64,000 bases of DNA from Clonostachys chloroleuca (lineage: Eukaryota > Ascomycota > Sordariomycetes > Hypocreales > Bionectriaceae): positions 29,388,001 to 29,452,000 of the forward strand of contig JBANAY010000003.1 of assembly GCA_037952775.1 (NCBI GenBank), written 5' to 3'. This document shows positions 24,468-35,590 of this stretch, one piece after another (positions within the stretch are counted from its first letter, which is position 1; each line of letters starts with the position of its first letter). The notes under the pieces were generated by a model, which was not told where the DNA came from, ran no database searches, and saw only the letters and a list, made by a program, of their open reading frames with translations. Position numbers and translations under genes: made by a program.

Positions 24468-26771
24468 TTAGCACTTCACACGGATAAAGGGTATAGCAAG
24501 AATTGAGCCAAACATGTTACCTTGACCAAACTGACCAAACGCTTCATCAAGCGGCAAGTCGAGGGACTCGATCTGCAAGCCATTAGAGTCGACGAGGTTG
24601 TCAAATATTGGATACGATCCAGGCCACGGATTGTCGAAATTGTGGGGGTGTAAATCTGATTCCTCCAATTGTATGTCGCTATTGAATTCTGCCGGAGGAT
24701 TTGTTACCAGAAGCTCCCTGTCACAGCTGCCTCCAGTTTGAGCCAAGCTAGCGACTCTTGGTGGTGACGCTGGCCGATGCGGGTCGTTAAAAGCCGAGTT
24801 TGGGTCCTCATTCTGCCTCGTGCTGGGTCGAGTGTTTGTCTTGCGCTCTTCCTTGAAAGACAGCTCCACCTCACGATGCAGACTTAGCCTCAACAGATCG
24901 CTCAGTAGCTTTTCAGTGTGCCGAGCAATTTGGCTATGTTGACGCAGTGCTTTTGCACCGCGAATGATGCGAAAGACACCTTCTCTGGCTTCTTGTGACG
25001 TATTGCTGTTGGGGTGACTGGTCGGCGGGATGCACAGAATGACGCCGGCTGTGAAGAGATGGACGAATATGAAAGCCATGCAGAATTCGTTCTTGAACTC
25101 CATAATGGGGATCCGAGAAATTCTGAGCGCAGCTTTGACAGCTACGTCGAAAGACCTGGAGACGGATTCTGCGATGCTCTTTGATATGTTCTGCCGATAA
25201 GCAAACGACACCCGGTATTCCAGTAGTGGTCGATGGGCAAGAATCGTCGCAGCGTCATAGGTGATCTGAAGTAGATAGGCTTGCAATGTCACTTTGCGCA
25301 AGTCACGACTGCATCTCGTTCCTTGGCCGCTTGACTCTACCTGTGGTGACGTGTCTTCAGGGAAATCATCCGACATGTTCTCACTGTCAAGTAACGAAGG
25401 CAGTGATCTCCGCCAACTTTCTAGTTGAGCATCAATATCTTGCACTGCGGCGATCAAGTGCTGTAACTCTTGCACAGTCATGGGGGTATGAAGGCGCAGG
25501 AGCCGAAACTTGGAGAGAGTGGCTCTTATGATGTTGTATAGCTTGTACTTAAGCCAGTGGAAGGTTAGGGCAATCACCTCACCTCCGGCTCTGTCTGGGA
25601 TTTCTGGAGCATTGGATATGTCAATGGCAGTGTCATCGACCTCCTTCAAAGGCAACAGGTCTGAAAAAGCAGCATCAAGGGATGCAGGACGGCCATAGAT
25701 CTGTGAGGCGAACGTGTCGGCTACGGTGAGATGATTCCAACATCTACGCCTGACCTGATCTACGAGTTCATCGCCAGTTTCCGTACCACAGTGTAAAGCA
25801 AGGGCGTAAGAAGTTCTCACGGCTAGCCCAATGGTGGCCCAGGCCAAGCTCGGGGAGCCGTGAAATATGTAGTAAGCACCGAGCAAAAGACACACTTGCA
25901 CCGTTTCGATGCAATTGTCATCTAGAAGGTCCAGCAGGTGAATCCGTATCTCTGCCACCATTCGATTGACCATGCCCCCAGAGTCTGGTGATATGGATGC
26001 AAGTAGCTCTTGTCCCTCTCTCGAGGTGTCTTGCAGAGCACATTTGAGACCAAGCGCAGCGACCGTCAACAAGACCATCACCTTGCTCTTATCTCGTCGC
26101 CTCCATGATGTGGTAGCAAGGATGATGTGAGCTTGCTGGAGAAATGAAGGTTTGTGGAAGATCCAGATAAACCAGTGCAGCCTCTCAAAGTAGACGTCGA
26201 TCAAGGCATACATGATCGGCGGACTTGGCATGCACATGGACTGCAGCGACCACAATGGCGAACTCGGAGACATGGGCCGTGAAGCGTCTCCGGGGATAGT
26301 GGAGGTCTGAGGGGCATTCTTGCCGAGACTCTCGTACATGTCCATGGCCAACGACATGGTAGATCGGTTCGCCCCGAATTGCTGGAACTCGGCCGATCCA
26401 CCGGAGATCTGTATAGGCGGAGTCACCGGCCGCGAGGGCTCAGGATGGCGAGCATTCGTCGGACCTTGGACTGGATGAGATGACGGTCCCTTTGTGGTAC
26501 CTGCGTGATTGGCCTTGCTCCTCCGTTTCCTTGTCAAAACAGTCCGTGGCTGACACTCAACGCCGGATCGGGTGCACATGAGACATGGTTTTGAAGCATC
26601 GCACTTCCATAATGTCAGCTACCACTAGCCTAGCCGAAGAAAACCAGTTATTTGAGTAAACACCTTGAGTTTCTGTCGCCGACATCGAGCACAAGCAGCA
26701 GAGACTCGGCTAGCCGGCGATTGGCACGGGGGCTGATCCTCATTACTTTTACCGCTGGCTTGCATCTCCAT
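24468..26771 (-). CDS. Zn(II)2Cys6 transcription factor, probable cluster regulator
   Basis: Two exons (26771-26664 and 26603-24468) encode about 747 residues. The zinc cluster is split by the intron: CARCRRQKLK joins CDASKPCLMCTRSGVEC, giving the CX2CX6CX6CX2CX6C pattern. A basic linker (TRKRRSKANH) follows, then the fungal-specific transcription factor middle homology region, recognisable in WFIWIFHKPSFLQQAH and GRPASLDAAF. The start could be either of two Met codons at 26771 or 26765; the longer open frame upstream lacks support. The protein is nuclear and should bind CGG-type sites. It lies inside the PKS cluster, upstream motifs with CCGGTGGA/CCGGTAGGA occur in its own promoter, and the same motif is found before the CoA ligase and MFS genes. 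It is therefore the best candidate for the pathway activator. Confidence 0.85.
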
Positions 26772-26912
26772 CTGGATAAAGGGATGCATGAAAAGGTCCA
26801 ATGGACAATTCAGTAGCAGGTCCCTACGTAATATGCGGTGGAAGCTGAGAGCATCGGTTGTGCAGGTTTTGGGGCATGACAGAGTAGCAATGGTGGGGAT
26901 GGTCATGAAAAC

Positions 26913-27060
26913 AACTTCCGGTGGAGGTTTGTTAGCCTTGGCTTGGTCTCTCACGGCTAGTCTCAGCTAGGATTGTCCATCAAGATGGTGGGCAACCCCG
27001 CAGAGCTCCAGATTTCAGTGATGATGGGGCAGTTGGGTTCCGCGTCAACTTCCGGTAGGA
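26913..27060 (+). promoter_or_regulatory. AACTTCCGGTGGA / AACTTCCGGTAGGA pair upstream of regulator
   Basis: AACTTCCGGTGGA lies at 26913-26925 and AACTTCCGGTAGGA at 27047-27060, both within 300 nt upstream of the regulator start. The first 13-mer recurs exactly, in reverse orientation, at 29336-29348 in the CoA ligase/MFS promoter. This may be the site of the cluster regulator, including autoregulation. Confidence 0.45.
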
Positions 27061-27318
27061 TCCAAATCCCTGCCCGCTATCCCGGATCAAGATTACCGTA
27101 CTCTTTTCTCAAGTTTCTTCTACGAAACAGGAGTGGGCTCAATAGTTTGTTGCACTCTGGTCTAAACATGAGTTTGGCATCACAGGGGGAGACAAGTTCA
27201 ATTACAGTGGATCTGCGAGTCTGTATGCCAAGGTAAAAAGTCTAGATAACCTATGATTGAAGCATAGCAGTTCACACTGCTAAGGCAAGACGTTTGCCTA
27301 ACTGAACGAAGCGGATGA

Positions 27319-29121
27319 TTACAATTTGGCGGAGATCTGCGCCTGGCGGGCCTTCTCGCGGTCTCGGAGGAATCTCCTTAAGATCTTCCCGCTGGGGCTC
27401 TTGGGGATCTCCGACACAAAGTCGACTCCGCCCTTTAAGTGCTTATGTTTTGACTTGTGCTTGGATACCCAGTCAAGAATTTCTCTCTCGGCCGTACGGT
27501 GATCACAGCCGGCATCCTTACTTAGGACAACAACTGCCTTTGGCACCTCTCCTGACCTCTCATCAGCCACCGGAATGATTGCACAATCATCGACCAGACT
27601 GTGACTGAGTAAATGCCCCTCGAGCTCCGCAGGGGCGACTTGGAACCCCGAGACTTTGATGAGTTCTTTGACTCTGTCCACAATGAATAGGTGGGCATCT
27701 CCTGTTTTGGGATGGGGTCGGAACTCGCCGACGTCTCCGCTCCTCAACCAGCCACCGCTATATGTGGCCGCCGTGGCGTCCTTGTTCTTGAAATACCCAA
27801 GAGTAATATTGGGCCCGCGCGCCCATATCTCGCCGGACTGGTTGTAGCCCTCAACATCATTGCCATCGGCGTCGACAAGCCTGATTTCCAGGCCGGGTAG
27901 TACACAGCCGCTGGACCCATCGTAAACTTCGCGAGGGTGCGAGGCCATAACTGTAGCCGACTCTGTCATGCCGTATCCCTGGCCCAAAAGAACATGAGGG
28001 TAACGCGCTCTGATCTGCGTGGTAAGCTCTTCCGAGAGCGGTGCGGCGCCACTGTAAATACGCCTGACAGACGGCAGGTCAAATTCTGTAGGATCTTTGA
28101 CTAAGGCCCCTTGCTTAATCAGAGCAATTAGAATTGGAGGCACGATGTAGAGCATGGTCATCTTGAACTTCCTGACGGCCTTGACCAGGCTCATCAGCTC
28201 GAACTTAGCCACTACCACTACTGTGTCGCCGCGAAATACCGAGCAGTGCGTAGTAAGAATGATAGAATATATGTGAGACTGGGGCAGGATGCCGAGGATG
28301 ACTTCTTCATGGTTGCCATTGCGGAAGGGGAGCTCATAGAGGTTCATTTGCATAATGTTGGCGATTATGTTTCGATGGGAAATCATGACGCCCTTTGGCG
28401 GTCCAGAAGTCCCAGAGGAATAGCACAAATAGGCCGCTTGCTTTCGAGCGCGGCCCTTTTCCCATCCGATACGCGGCAGAGGCGGAATCTGGCGTCCAAT
28501 TTCGACTAAATCTTCTAGATTCAAGAATGACTGGATATTGGTAGTTGGACCATTGGTGTCGGCAGGGATGGAGATCAAAAAGATGTCGGAAGAGGGTATT
28601 CCCACTGAGCTAGCCGCCTCAATGGCAATGCCTAGATGTGATGCATCGGTAAAGATGCAACGTGCCTTGGAGTCTTTCAGCTGATATGCCAACTCGGATG
28701 CCCGAAAGGCGACATTGGCTGGTGCAACGACACCATTCAAACGATGCACTGCCCAAGCAAGAACGGGAGTGTGAACCTGTCACGCTCGTGCGTTAGCATT
28801 GTAAGAGTCTTTGATGAGGGAAATTTGAGTTCTCACGTTGTTGACGGCAAAGATGCTCACCACTCGATCCCACACATCTCCGGTGGTGTCTGTTATACCC
28901 AAGTGATTTGCTATGCCCGCCGCCAGCCAGTCGATCCTTTTCTTTGTCTCCTCAATGCTACAACCACTGCCGTCAAGGCTATCGATGAATGGCGTCGGAC
29001 ACTCAGCACACTTCCGTGGGCGTAGTTCATCATCGAACAGAAAATCGCTTAGTGGCTGATCGTCAGGGATGTCGGTGTCGCTGAGCTGGGGAGCCCAAGA
29101 TGGGGCGCGAAAGACCATCAT
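27319..29121 (-). CDS. acyl-CoA ligase (4CL-like AMP-binding enzyme), peroxisomal signal
   Basis: Two exons (29121-28837 and 28776-27319) encode 580 residues of the ANL superfamily. The enzyme forms an acyl-AMP from a carboxylic acid and ATP, then the CoA thioester. Visible motifs are the P-loop YSSGTSGPPKGVMISH, GQGYGMTES, the ATPase segment WLRSGDVG, the hinge VDRVKELIKVSGFQVAP and the C-terminal PKSPSGKILRR with the catalytic Lys. The protein ends in AKL, an accepted type 1 peroxisomal targeting signal. Similar ligases in fungal clusters activate a polyketide acid or a starter acid. It is divergent from the MFS gene with about 380 nt between the starts, so the two are probably co-regulated. 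The frame is complete. Confidence 0.9.
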
Positions 29122-29502
29122 GAGGCTATATTATAGATAGCAGTAACTGAGAAAGGGAGAGGCTTGGACAAAATGGCCGAGAAATCTATATACTTTACTT
29201 GAAAGCCGCGATAGTCCGCTGCTCTTTATTAGTGTGCATGGCCAGCACAGGAGGAGCAGGCAGCGCGATATCACCGTAGCTCCGGTGGATATAGTTTATT
29301 GTCGAGGGCTCCAAGGGTTGCGGGGAAGGATAACTTCCACCGGAAGTTGACAAAAATCCGTCCGGGGTAATGCTGACCGCAGCTTGGCACACCAAAACGA
29401 GATACAGTTGGATATATAAGGCCCTACCCCACGGGGAAGGAATTTCGACAGTCTTATTAGGACATCACCTACCTAGGTTCCAGAGTTGGCAATATCTCAA
29501 AC
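29122..29502. promoter_or_regulatory. bidirectional promoter, CoA ligase and MFS
   Basis: This 381-nt region separates two divergent starts. It contains TCCGGTGGA at 29281-29289 and a perfect inverted repeat, AACTTCC-ACC-GGAAGTT, at 29332-29348. The minus strand of the repeat includes the 13-mer AACTTCCGGTGGA found upstream of the regulator. A TATATAA box lies at about 29413, roughly 85 nt before the MFS ATG. Confidence 0.5.
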
Positions 29503-31385
29503 ATGTCGGACGCTTTTAGTGCGAAGGCCGAAGCAACTGCTGCCGAGTCGAGGACGGAGAAGCCAACCATGATCAACGACGACGGCATGCCTCCCGACGT
29601 CGCTGCGATAATGGAGCAATTTTCTGGTGACAAGTACAAACGGCTTATGCGCAAGTTGGACTTACATCTCATTCCCATCGTGAGTAGATTACGCACTCCC
29701 ATCAGACGAGGGAGGATCGAACAGCTGCTGATTATTGCGGGTCTAGATTGCCGTCCTATACCTTCTTGCTTATTTGGATAGGTAAGCCTCACGCATGCTG
29801 CATGTTATTGAAGGATCCTTGCTAAGGTCGATGATGCCAAGGGGCAACATTGGCAATGCAAGACTGGCAGGTCTCGAGGACCATCTCAACATGACTGGCG
29901 ATCAGTACAACATTGCCTTGACAATCTTCTTCGTTCCATACATCGTCTTCGAAGTTCCTGCAAACATGGCCCTAAAGTACTTGTCGCCGCGTGTTTGGAG
30001 TAAGCATTTGTTCCAACATGAGCGAACATGAAGCTGCTAACATAATATATCAGTTCCCCTTATTGCCATCTTGTGGGGCATCACAATGACATTGATGGGC
30101 ATCGTCAGTAGCTACAAGGGTCTCTTGGCCGCCCGCTTCTTCCTTGGTGTCCCCGAAGCTGGCATTTTTCCTGCCGCCGCTTTCTACATTACCATTTGGT
30201 ATACTAGACATGAGGCCATGTACAGGACCGCCCTCTTCTACGCTACGGCGTCTTTGGCGTAAGCAAGTCCAGCATTGACCAAGTGTGAAGGGCTAATTGA
30301 AGTGACAGAGGCGCATTCTCCGGCCTGTTGGCATACGCAATCACGCTGATGGAGGGCGTTGGAGGACTCGCAGGGTGGCAATGGATCTTCATAATTGAAG
30401 GTCTTCTTACTGTCCTTGGCGGCGTGACCTCCATTTTCTTCATCTACAATGGGCCTGATTCTGTGTCATGGCTAACCGAGGAGGAAAAGCAGTACCTCAA
30501 GTATAAACTGGCCTATGATGGCAACCGCGCGGGAAGGGGATTGCAAGAGGATGGGTCCAAGCGCAAGTACATCAAGGATGCCTTCTCCGACTGGCAGGTC
30601 TATGTCAGCGTGGTCATGTTCTTGGGCATATCAGTCTCAACATACGGCCTCGTCTTCGGTCTGCCCACAATCATCTCAACACTGGTAAGAGTCTCCCAAC
30701 ATCTACAGTTTGTTCATCAACTGACCTTCGGTAGGGCTACACCAACCGAGCTGCCCAGCTCATGACCATCCCTCCATATGTGACAGCTTGTATGCTCACG
30801 CTCGGTGTTGCTCACTTTTCCGATAAGTACAAACAACGTAGTTATTTCATCATCGGGGCCTTAGTACTCGCAGTCGTGGGTTTCATTATGGCGATTTCTA
30901 CCTCCTCGAGTCCCCACCTCGCAAGTGTGACATACGCTGGCTGCTTCCTCGCTTGCTGCGGCTTCTTCCCTGCCTTCCCCGGTGTCATCTCCTGGCTTGC
31001 CAACAACTTGGCCGGACCCTACAAGCGCGCAATTGCCATGTCTCTACAGATCAGTTAGTAAACCCTTAAACTTCACTCTCTGTTGAGAGGTAACATGTTA
31101 ATTTGGTATGTAGCTCTCGGTAACACGGGCGGACTCATCGGATCCAACATTTACCTCGCCCGGGAAAAGCCGGCATATCGTATTGGCTACGGCATATCGC
31201 TCGCTTTCCTCTCTTGCGCCATAATTGCTGCCATTATTATGAATCTCACACTTTCATCAATCAACAAAAAGCGCCAGCGATATGTCGATGAAAATGGCGG
31301 TCCAGACGGCGTCACGGAGAAGCATGGCGAAGTCACCCTGACTGAGATGGGAGACCGGAGCCCGCTGTTCAGATATACTCTATGA
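29503..31385 (+). CDS. MFS transporter, anion:cation symporter (Dal5/Tna1-like) family
   Basis: Seven or more short exons join in frame to a protein of about 500 residues with around 12 membrane spans. Signature stretches are AYLDRGNIGNARLAG (after TM1), ALTIFFVPYIVFEVPAN, RFFLGVPEAGIFPAAAFY and GWQWIFIIEGLLTV. These are typical of the allantoate/nicotinate-type permeases of the plasma membrane. In such clusters a member may export the product or import a precursor acid. Introns use GTAAGC/GTGAGT donors. The gene is divergent from the CoA ligase and ends the cluster on this side. The frame looks intact. The substrate is not predictable from sequence. Confidence 0.87.
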
Positions 31386-31609
31386 AAAGTTCATGTAGGT
31401 GGGCACGCGGGCCCGATTATATTGTGTAAAAAGTTCAGTCTAGGAGTAAATCGTGTCAATTGTGCATATTATAGCATTAGCTATCCCATCAGCACCACAA
31501 ATCAGGTTCAAAATGGATGTTCGCCGTGTTAGAGCATTCGAGCATTTATATTTTGCTTCCTCCACATTATTTACCCTGACCCAGAAACGGCCCCTTCAAA
31601 CTTCATCTC

Positions 31610-32440
31610 TCAGGATAACACATCAGTTCGCTCCGAGAAAGAACATCCGTTGCCCGGTTGAGTTCCTGTCGCACAACGAGCGAGCCCTCCGTCCAGGCTC
31701 TCACAAAAGTCCCCTTGCGGACAATCAGCGCTAGAAGTGCACTGTATTGATGAGTCCTCAAAGCTAAATTGGGATGAGCAGTATTCTGTTCCGTCAACGT
31801 CACTCTGACAAACGCATGCATCGTTCAACCTCCGTTGGTGTACACCGAACTGTTACAACGTGGAGCAGCTACAGTATCCGCAGGGGCTGCCGCGGAGGTC
31901 GATGTAGAGGATGTTGTCATTGCTGTGGTTGTAGATGGGGCGGCAGTTGTAGATGTAGAAGAGGATTCCGTGGATGAAACTGAGGTCGAACTTGTTGTAG
32001 ATGGTAGAGCAGTGGACGATCGCACCTGGGAGAGGTTAGGACAGTCCATTCCAAGCAGAAACGCACGAGTAGCTTACAGTCACAGTGGCTTGTCCTTGGA
32101 TACAAGAGCAAGCAGTTTGGATCAAATGTGGAGCCAATGCAAGAAGTTCATCCAGCTTATTTGCAGGCCTGCTTGTTGTTGTTGTCGAACCCGGCTGTTG
32201 TCGTGCGGTTGTAGTTGATGGGTTGGGCTTCGGCGGGCATTTGGATTTGGCATTGCGTTTGAAAACAGTCTCTGGGGCTACTGGGTAGTGAGCCTGACAG
32301 TAGGCCAGGACTTCGGAGTGCGAGCCCAGGGTTTGCTTGAGGGCTGGGAAGATGCCGCTCGAGCAGACCGAACCCTGCGCCTGGACGCAGACGCCAAACT
32401 CGGCGTACAAGGAGAGGAGAAGCAGGCGGCGTGCCAACAT
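31610..32440 (-). CDS. secreted Ser/Thr-rich, cysteine-containing protein (frameshift)
   Basis: Exon 1 (32440-32078) starts with a signal peptide (MLARRLLLLSLYAEFGVCVQA) and has cysteines in GSVCSSG, LAYCQAH and ACSCIQG. It splices (GTAAGC donor, CCCAG acceptor) to an exon from 32025 with a long Ser/Thr-rich linker, likely O-glycosylated, then VAAPRCNSSVYTNGG. There the frame stops (TGA at 31825-31827). The next frame continues at once with NDACVCQSDVDGTEYCSS and a cysteine-rich tail ending at 31610. One missing base, for example a C restoring a Cys before the Asn, would join them. Without it the cysteine-rich C-terminus is lost. The family is not recognised; the architecture suggests an extracellular or wall protein. 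Either an assembly error or a recent null mutation. Confidence 0.7.
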
Positions 32441-33259
32441 GTTTGTTGATATTGGTAAGGTTTGGCTTAAGACAGTCTGGATTTCAGTCCAAGTTATTAA
32501 GTAGCCATAGTAGAAACAACCACGCCAGCATGACACTCGTGTAGCACTAGCTTGTAGCAAGATTTAGAAGTCTGTAATGCTGGATCGCCCAAGATCTACC
32601 GCGGTAGGGCGGCACTTGTTCCACTAGCTCAGTGAAAGCGCAAACCGGAGTGTGCAGATCCCAATAGATCAAGCTTGGTCAGGTCTAGAAATGGATCAAT
32701 ATTAGACGGTAATTTCATTTGTGGCAAACGATAGCAAGTATGGAGCGGCCAGTGACGTCTACGACTATAATTATTGACCGCTATATTGCCATGTCCGTCC
32801 CTGCGATCTTGGGCTAATGAAAGCACACTTAGTAACTACTTAAGCCTAGAGTATGATTCCACAGGAGGTTTGAAGGTTTGTCTTATAGGATGATTGCGGC
32901 TTGATCCTCTCTATAAGATGGTTTGGAAGACTCCAAGGTTTGGGCTTAGAATTCCGGAGATATCTCTCCCGTGCTTGTTCAGGTCGTTGGTCTTCACTTA
33001 ACACCAAGATACGCCGAAGAATTTCGTAGCTAGTGAGATCGTTGACTGTTCTTTGTGAGTAGTCAGTCTTTGTATGCAGGTACGAAACTTTGTAAGATCT
33101 GTTCTCTTAGGTGGGAACGCCTTAATAACTGAACTCCAGGAAATACCCTCTGCCTGCCTTTGATAGAAGTCTCTTGTTCCTTTCAATTATCTTCCGTATA
33201 ATACAAAAGGAGCCAGTCGAGTGGGGCTAGGTCTTGTTTCTCTCCTTCCTCCATGTCAC
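32441..33259. other. intergenic, CTACCGCGGTAG palindrome
   Basis: No gene is seen. A perfect 12-base palindrome, CTACCGCGGTAG, lies at 32596-32607, about 156 nt upstream of the Ser/Thr-rich protein start. It consists of two inverted CGGTAG half sites and resembles the CGGTAGG core found before the PKS cluster genes, so the neighbour could belong to the same regulon. This is a weak inference. Confidence 0.35.
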
Positions 33260-33352
33260 CCTCATCCTCATCCTCATCCTCATCCTCATCCTCATCCTCA
33301 TCCTCATCCTCATCCTCATCCTCATCCTCATCCTCATCCTCATCCTCATCCT
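33260..33352. repeat. hexanucleotide microsatellite (CTCATC)n
   Basis: About 15 uninterrupted copies of the 6-base unit CTCATC (GATGAG on the other strand). Translated, one strand reads alternating His-Pro and the other alternating Glu-Asp, which creates open frames on both strands that should not be taken as genes. The length is likely variable between strains. Confidence 0.9.
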
Positions 33353-33385
33353 CCACTATCCGGACGGCGTATTGAACAGACATAT

Positions 33386-34351
33386 ATGACAAGGAAGGAG
33401 ATACTGCGAACTGGTAAGTCTGGTAACAAGATCAGTGATACCATAAAACATTGTCTCGATTTTATTACTTGTCCAACTAAAACAATAACAGGCAACGAGT
33501 TGATCAAAACCTCACCGGGATACGATTTATTCTCTTACAACTGCACCTGGCTCCGACACAACCTCTTTCTCCGCATCAAATACGACGGCTCAGCGGAACA
33601 GAATAACCCCTTCCTCCGTCGTAGCTCCTTGGCGTCTCAGCTCCCATACTACGGCTTCTTGTCTCTAATCACCAGGTACATCTACGCTCTTGCCCCCGCC
33701 AGCGATGAGTCCTCTTCCCTCTGGCAGAATCCCGCATATAGCCTCTTCTAGTCCGTCTTTGAGCTCATGATGCTCTCCATGGAGGCCCGTGCAGTCGTAG
33801 TCTGGTCATCTACAGTGCTTTGTCGAGTATACCGATCTCGAATGATTGTGCCCATAGCGATCGGGATTCTATTGTTACAGCACGCCTATCAGCATCTCAA
33901 TGATGGCAAATTGTTCTCCCCGTACTCAACGTTAGCTTAAATATTCGGCGACAACATCAGCGCTGCGATGGCTCTGATCTGTTACACATTGGTGCCAATC
34001 GCCATAGCGTGTATGCTGGCAACACCCCTGCTTGTGATGTGCTGTGATTTAGACATGACACAGGAGAGGTTCGAAGTTGTCACCGATGAAGATGACCACA
34101 ATGACGGGATTCACCATCGTCATCGCCCTCATACAGAGACGGGACCAACAGCGACCACTAATCCTACGCAAGTAACCGTCAGAATCACATCAGAGTATGG
34201 GGAGCGCCTCTCAGGGGAGACGAGTAAGCCCGGGATGATGAGCCTTGGCGAGTTCTTCATGTATGAAGGGTACAGACCTGAGACAATGAGGCTGACTATT
34301 AGTTTCATCTTCACGATGGCTTACATGGTACTGATGCTGGTAGTCGTCTAG
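33386..34351 (+). pseudogene. membrane protein gene with two nonsense codons
   Basis: A single frame can be read from an ATG at 33386, through an intron (about 33414-33492, GTAAGT to ACAG), and on to the stop at 34349-34351. It is interrupted by TAG at 33749-33751 and TAA at about 33938. Both stops could derive from Gln codons by one C-to-T change. Hydrophobic stretches occur upstream (PYYGFLSLITRYIYAL), between the stops (MIVPIAIGILLLQ), after them (LICYTLVPIAIACMLATPLL) and at the C-terminus (ISFIFTMAYMVLMLVVV). An acidic, His-rich loop lies between. I do not recognise the family. Reading through both stops in one frame argues for recent inactivation rather than chance. The 5' end is uncertain because it abuts the microsatellite. 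Confidence 0.6.
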
Positions 34352-34418
34352 CCGAGTGGAGAAGGATAGAAAGATAGAGATAGAAATGAAGAAAAAAGTG
34401 AGGGGGGACAATTGGTTT

Positions 34419-34420
<2 letters not shown>

Positions 34421-34460
<40 letters not shown>
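34421..34460. repeat. 40-nt poly-T run
   Basis: Forty consecutive T (poly-A on the minus strand). This is unusually long for this window. It could be the 3' tail of a retroposed sequence lying to the right on the minus strand, or simply an expanded homopolymer. I found no target-site duplication or reverse transcriptase remnant to support the first option. Confidence 0.7.
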
Positions 34461-35590
34461 CAGGAGAACCGATGTTTATCTTAGAAAATTCTTTGATATA
34501 ACTGCACTCGTAAATGCTAGGACGGGTTTTCCAAGCTTGTCCCGTCATGAGGGGCATGAGTTACCTTGAAGAGATCACAAGGCCTCTACAGTTGCTGCAT
34601 CTTTTCTCTAATGGTGAATGTCCATCTTACGCGAGTAGAACAAGCAAGTACAAGCCTCGCCATAAGTATCACTGTCTTGACTCGTCCATGGTCTCTGCAC
34701 CTAAAATTTCTTCCCGTACGGCGAACTACTCTAGGCCGTAATTGTACCACATCGCCGGTTGAAATTCAACGGCTTATGAAGTACGTTTCCGCCAACCGTC
34801 TTCATGAGAAAAGATGCGGTTTCAACATAGCGCCTCAATTGAGGGCCTAGCACCAAAACCTAGTCATGTATGGCCACAATAGAGTTCGCTGAAACCTCCT
34901 GAGGTAGGTGAAACTCTTCACATTGCCTCTCAGTTGATTGATGAAACCCGCAGCACTAGAAGCCGTCCACGTTATTGACGGCACAGCTATTGACGGCGTC
35001 AAAAGGTCTTATTACTATCAACAACTCACTTTATATAGCTTTGGAGCTGATATGAAGCTAAGCCATGTTGCATCTACCTATCGGGCTACAGGAGATTACT
35101 TGGCTAATCAGATTTTGAGCTCAACGCACTATGATTGGCATAAGCGAGCGTCGGCCTTCATGCGCCTATAGGATCCACGCAGGAGGTGACTACGGGCTGA
35201 GGTAATCGCCGACTTGACGTGCCGAGCCTACGGACTGCTACAGTTGGTATAACCAGGGTCAGACTTTAACCGACGTCGCCGACCTCAGACGTCCCAATTG
35301 GGACATCGCGAGATCCCAACCCACATGAAACTCGCCCATTCGCCAAAATGGCATGCAGCTTATTCTAACGTTGCATGCCACCAACTCTCACGGAATCACC
35401 GATGTCCAGCCACACAAGGTCCAGCCCTCTACAATATGGATCCCCTGGGCAGGGCTTAGCACAGTCTAACTTTTTCGGTTCTTCACGATGCAGTATAAAG
35501 ACGTCCTGACAAACCTTCATCTAGGCATCCGACAACACAACCAACAGAGAGCATCTTATCCCATTACAAAATCCCTCAACTTAACTCAAC
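34461..35590. other. intergenic; TATA box for next gene
   Basis: No gene is recognised. TATAAA at 35494-35499 lies about 92 nt before the ATG at 35591 and is a plausible core promoter of the secreted protein gene. A short frame at 34938-35171 has no family signature. Confidence 0.4.

Noticed and set aside
33183..33392. Open frame of alternating Glu-Asp on the minus strand
   Set aside because: It is a translation of the hexanucleotide microsatellite, with no other coding support.
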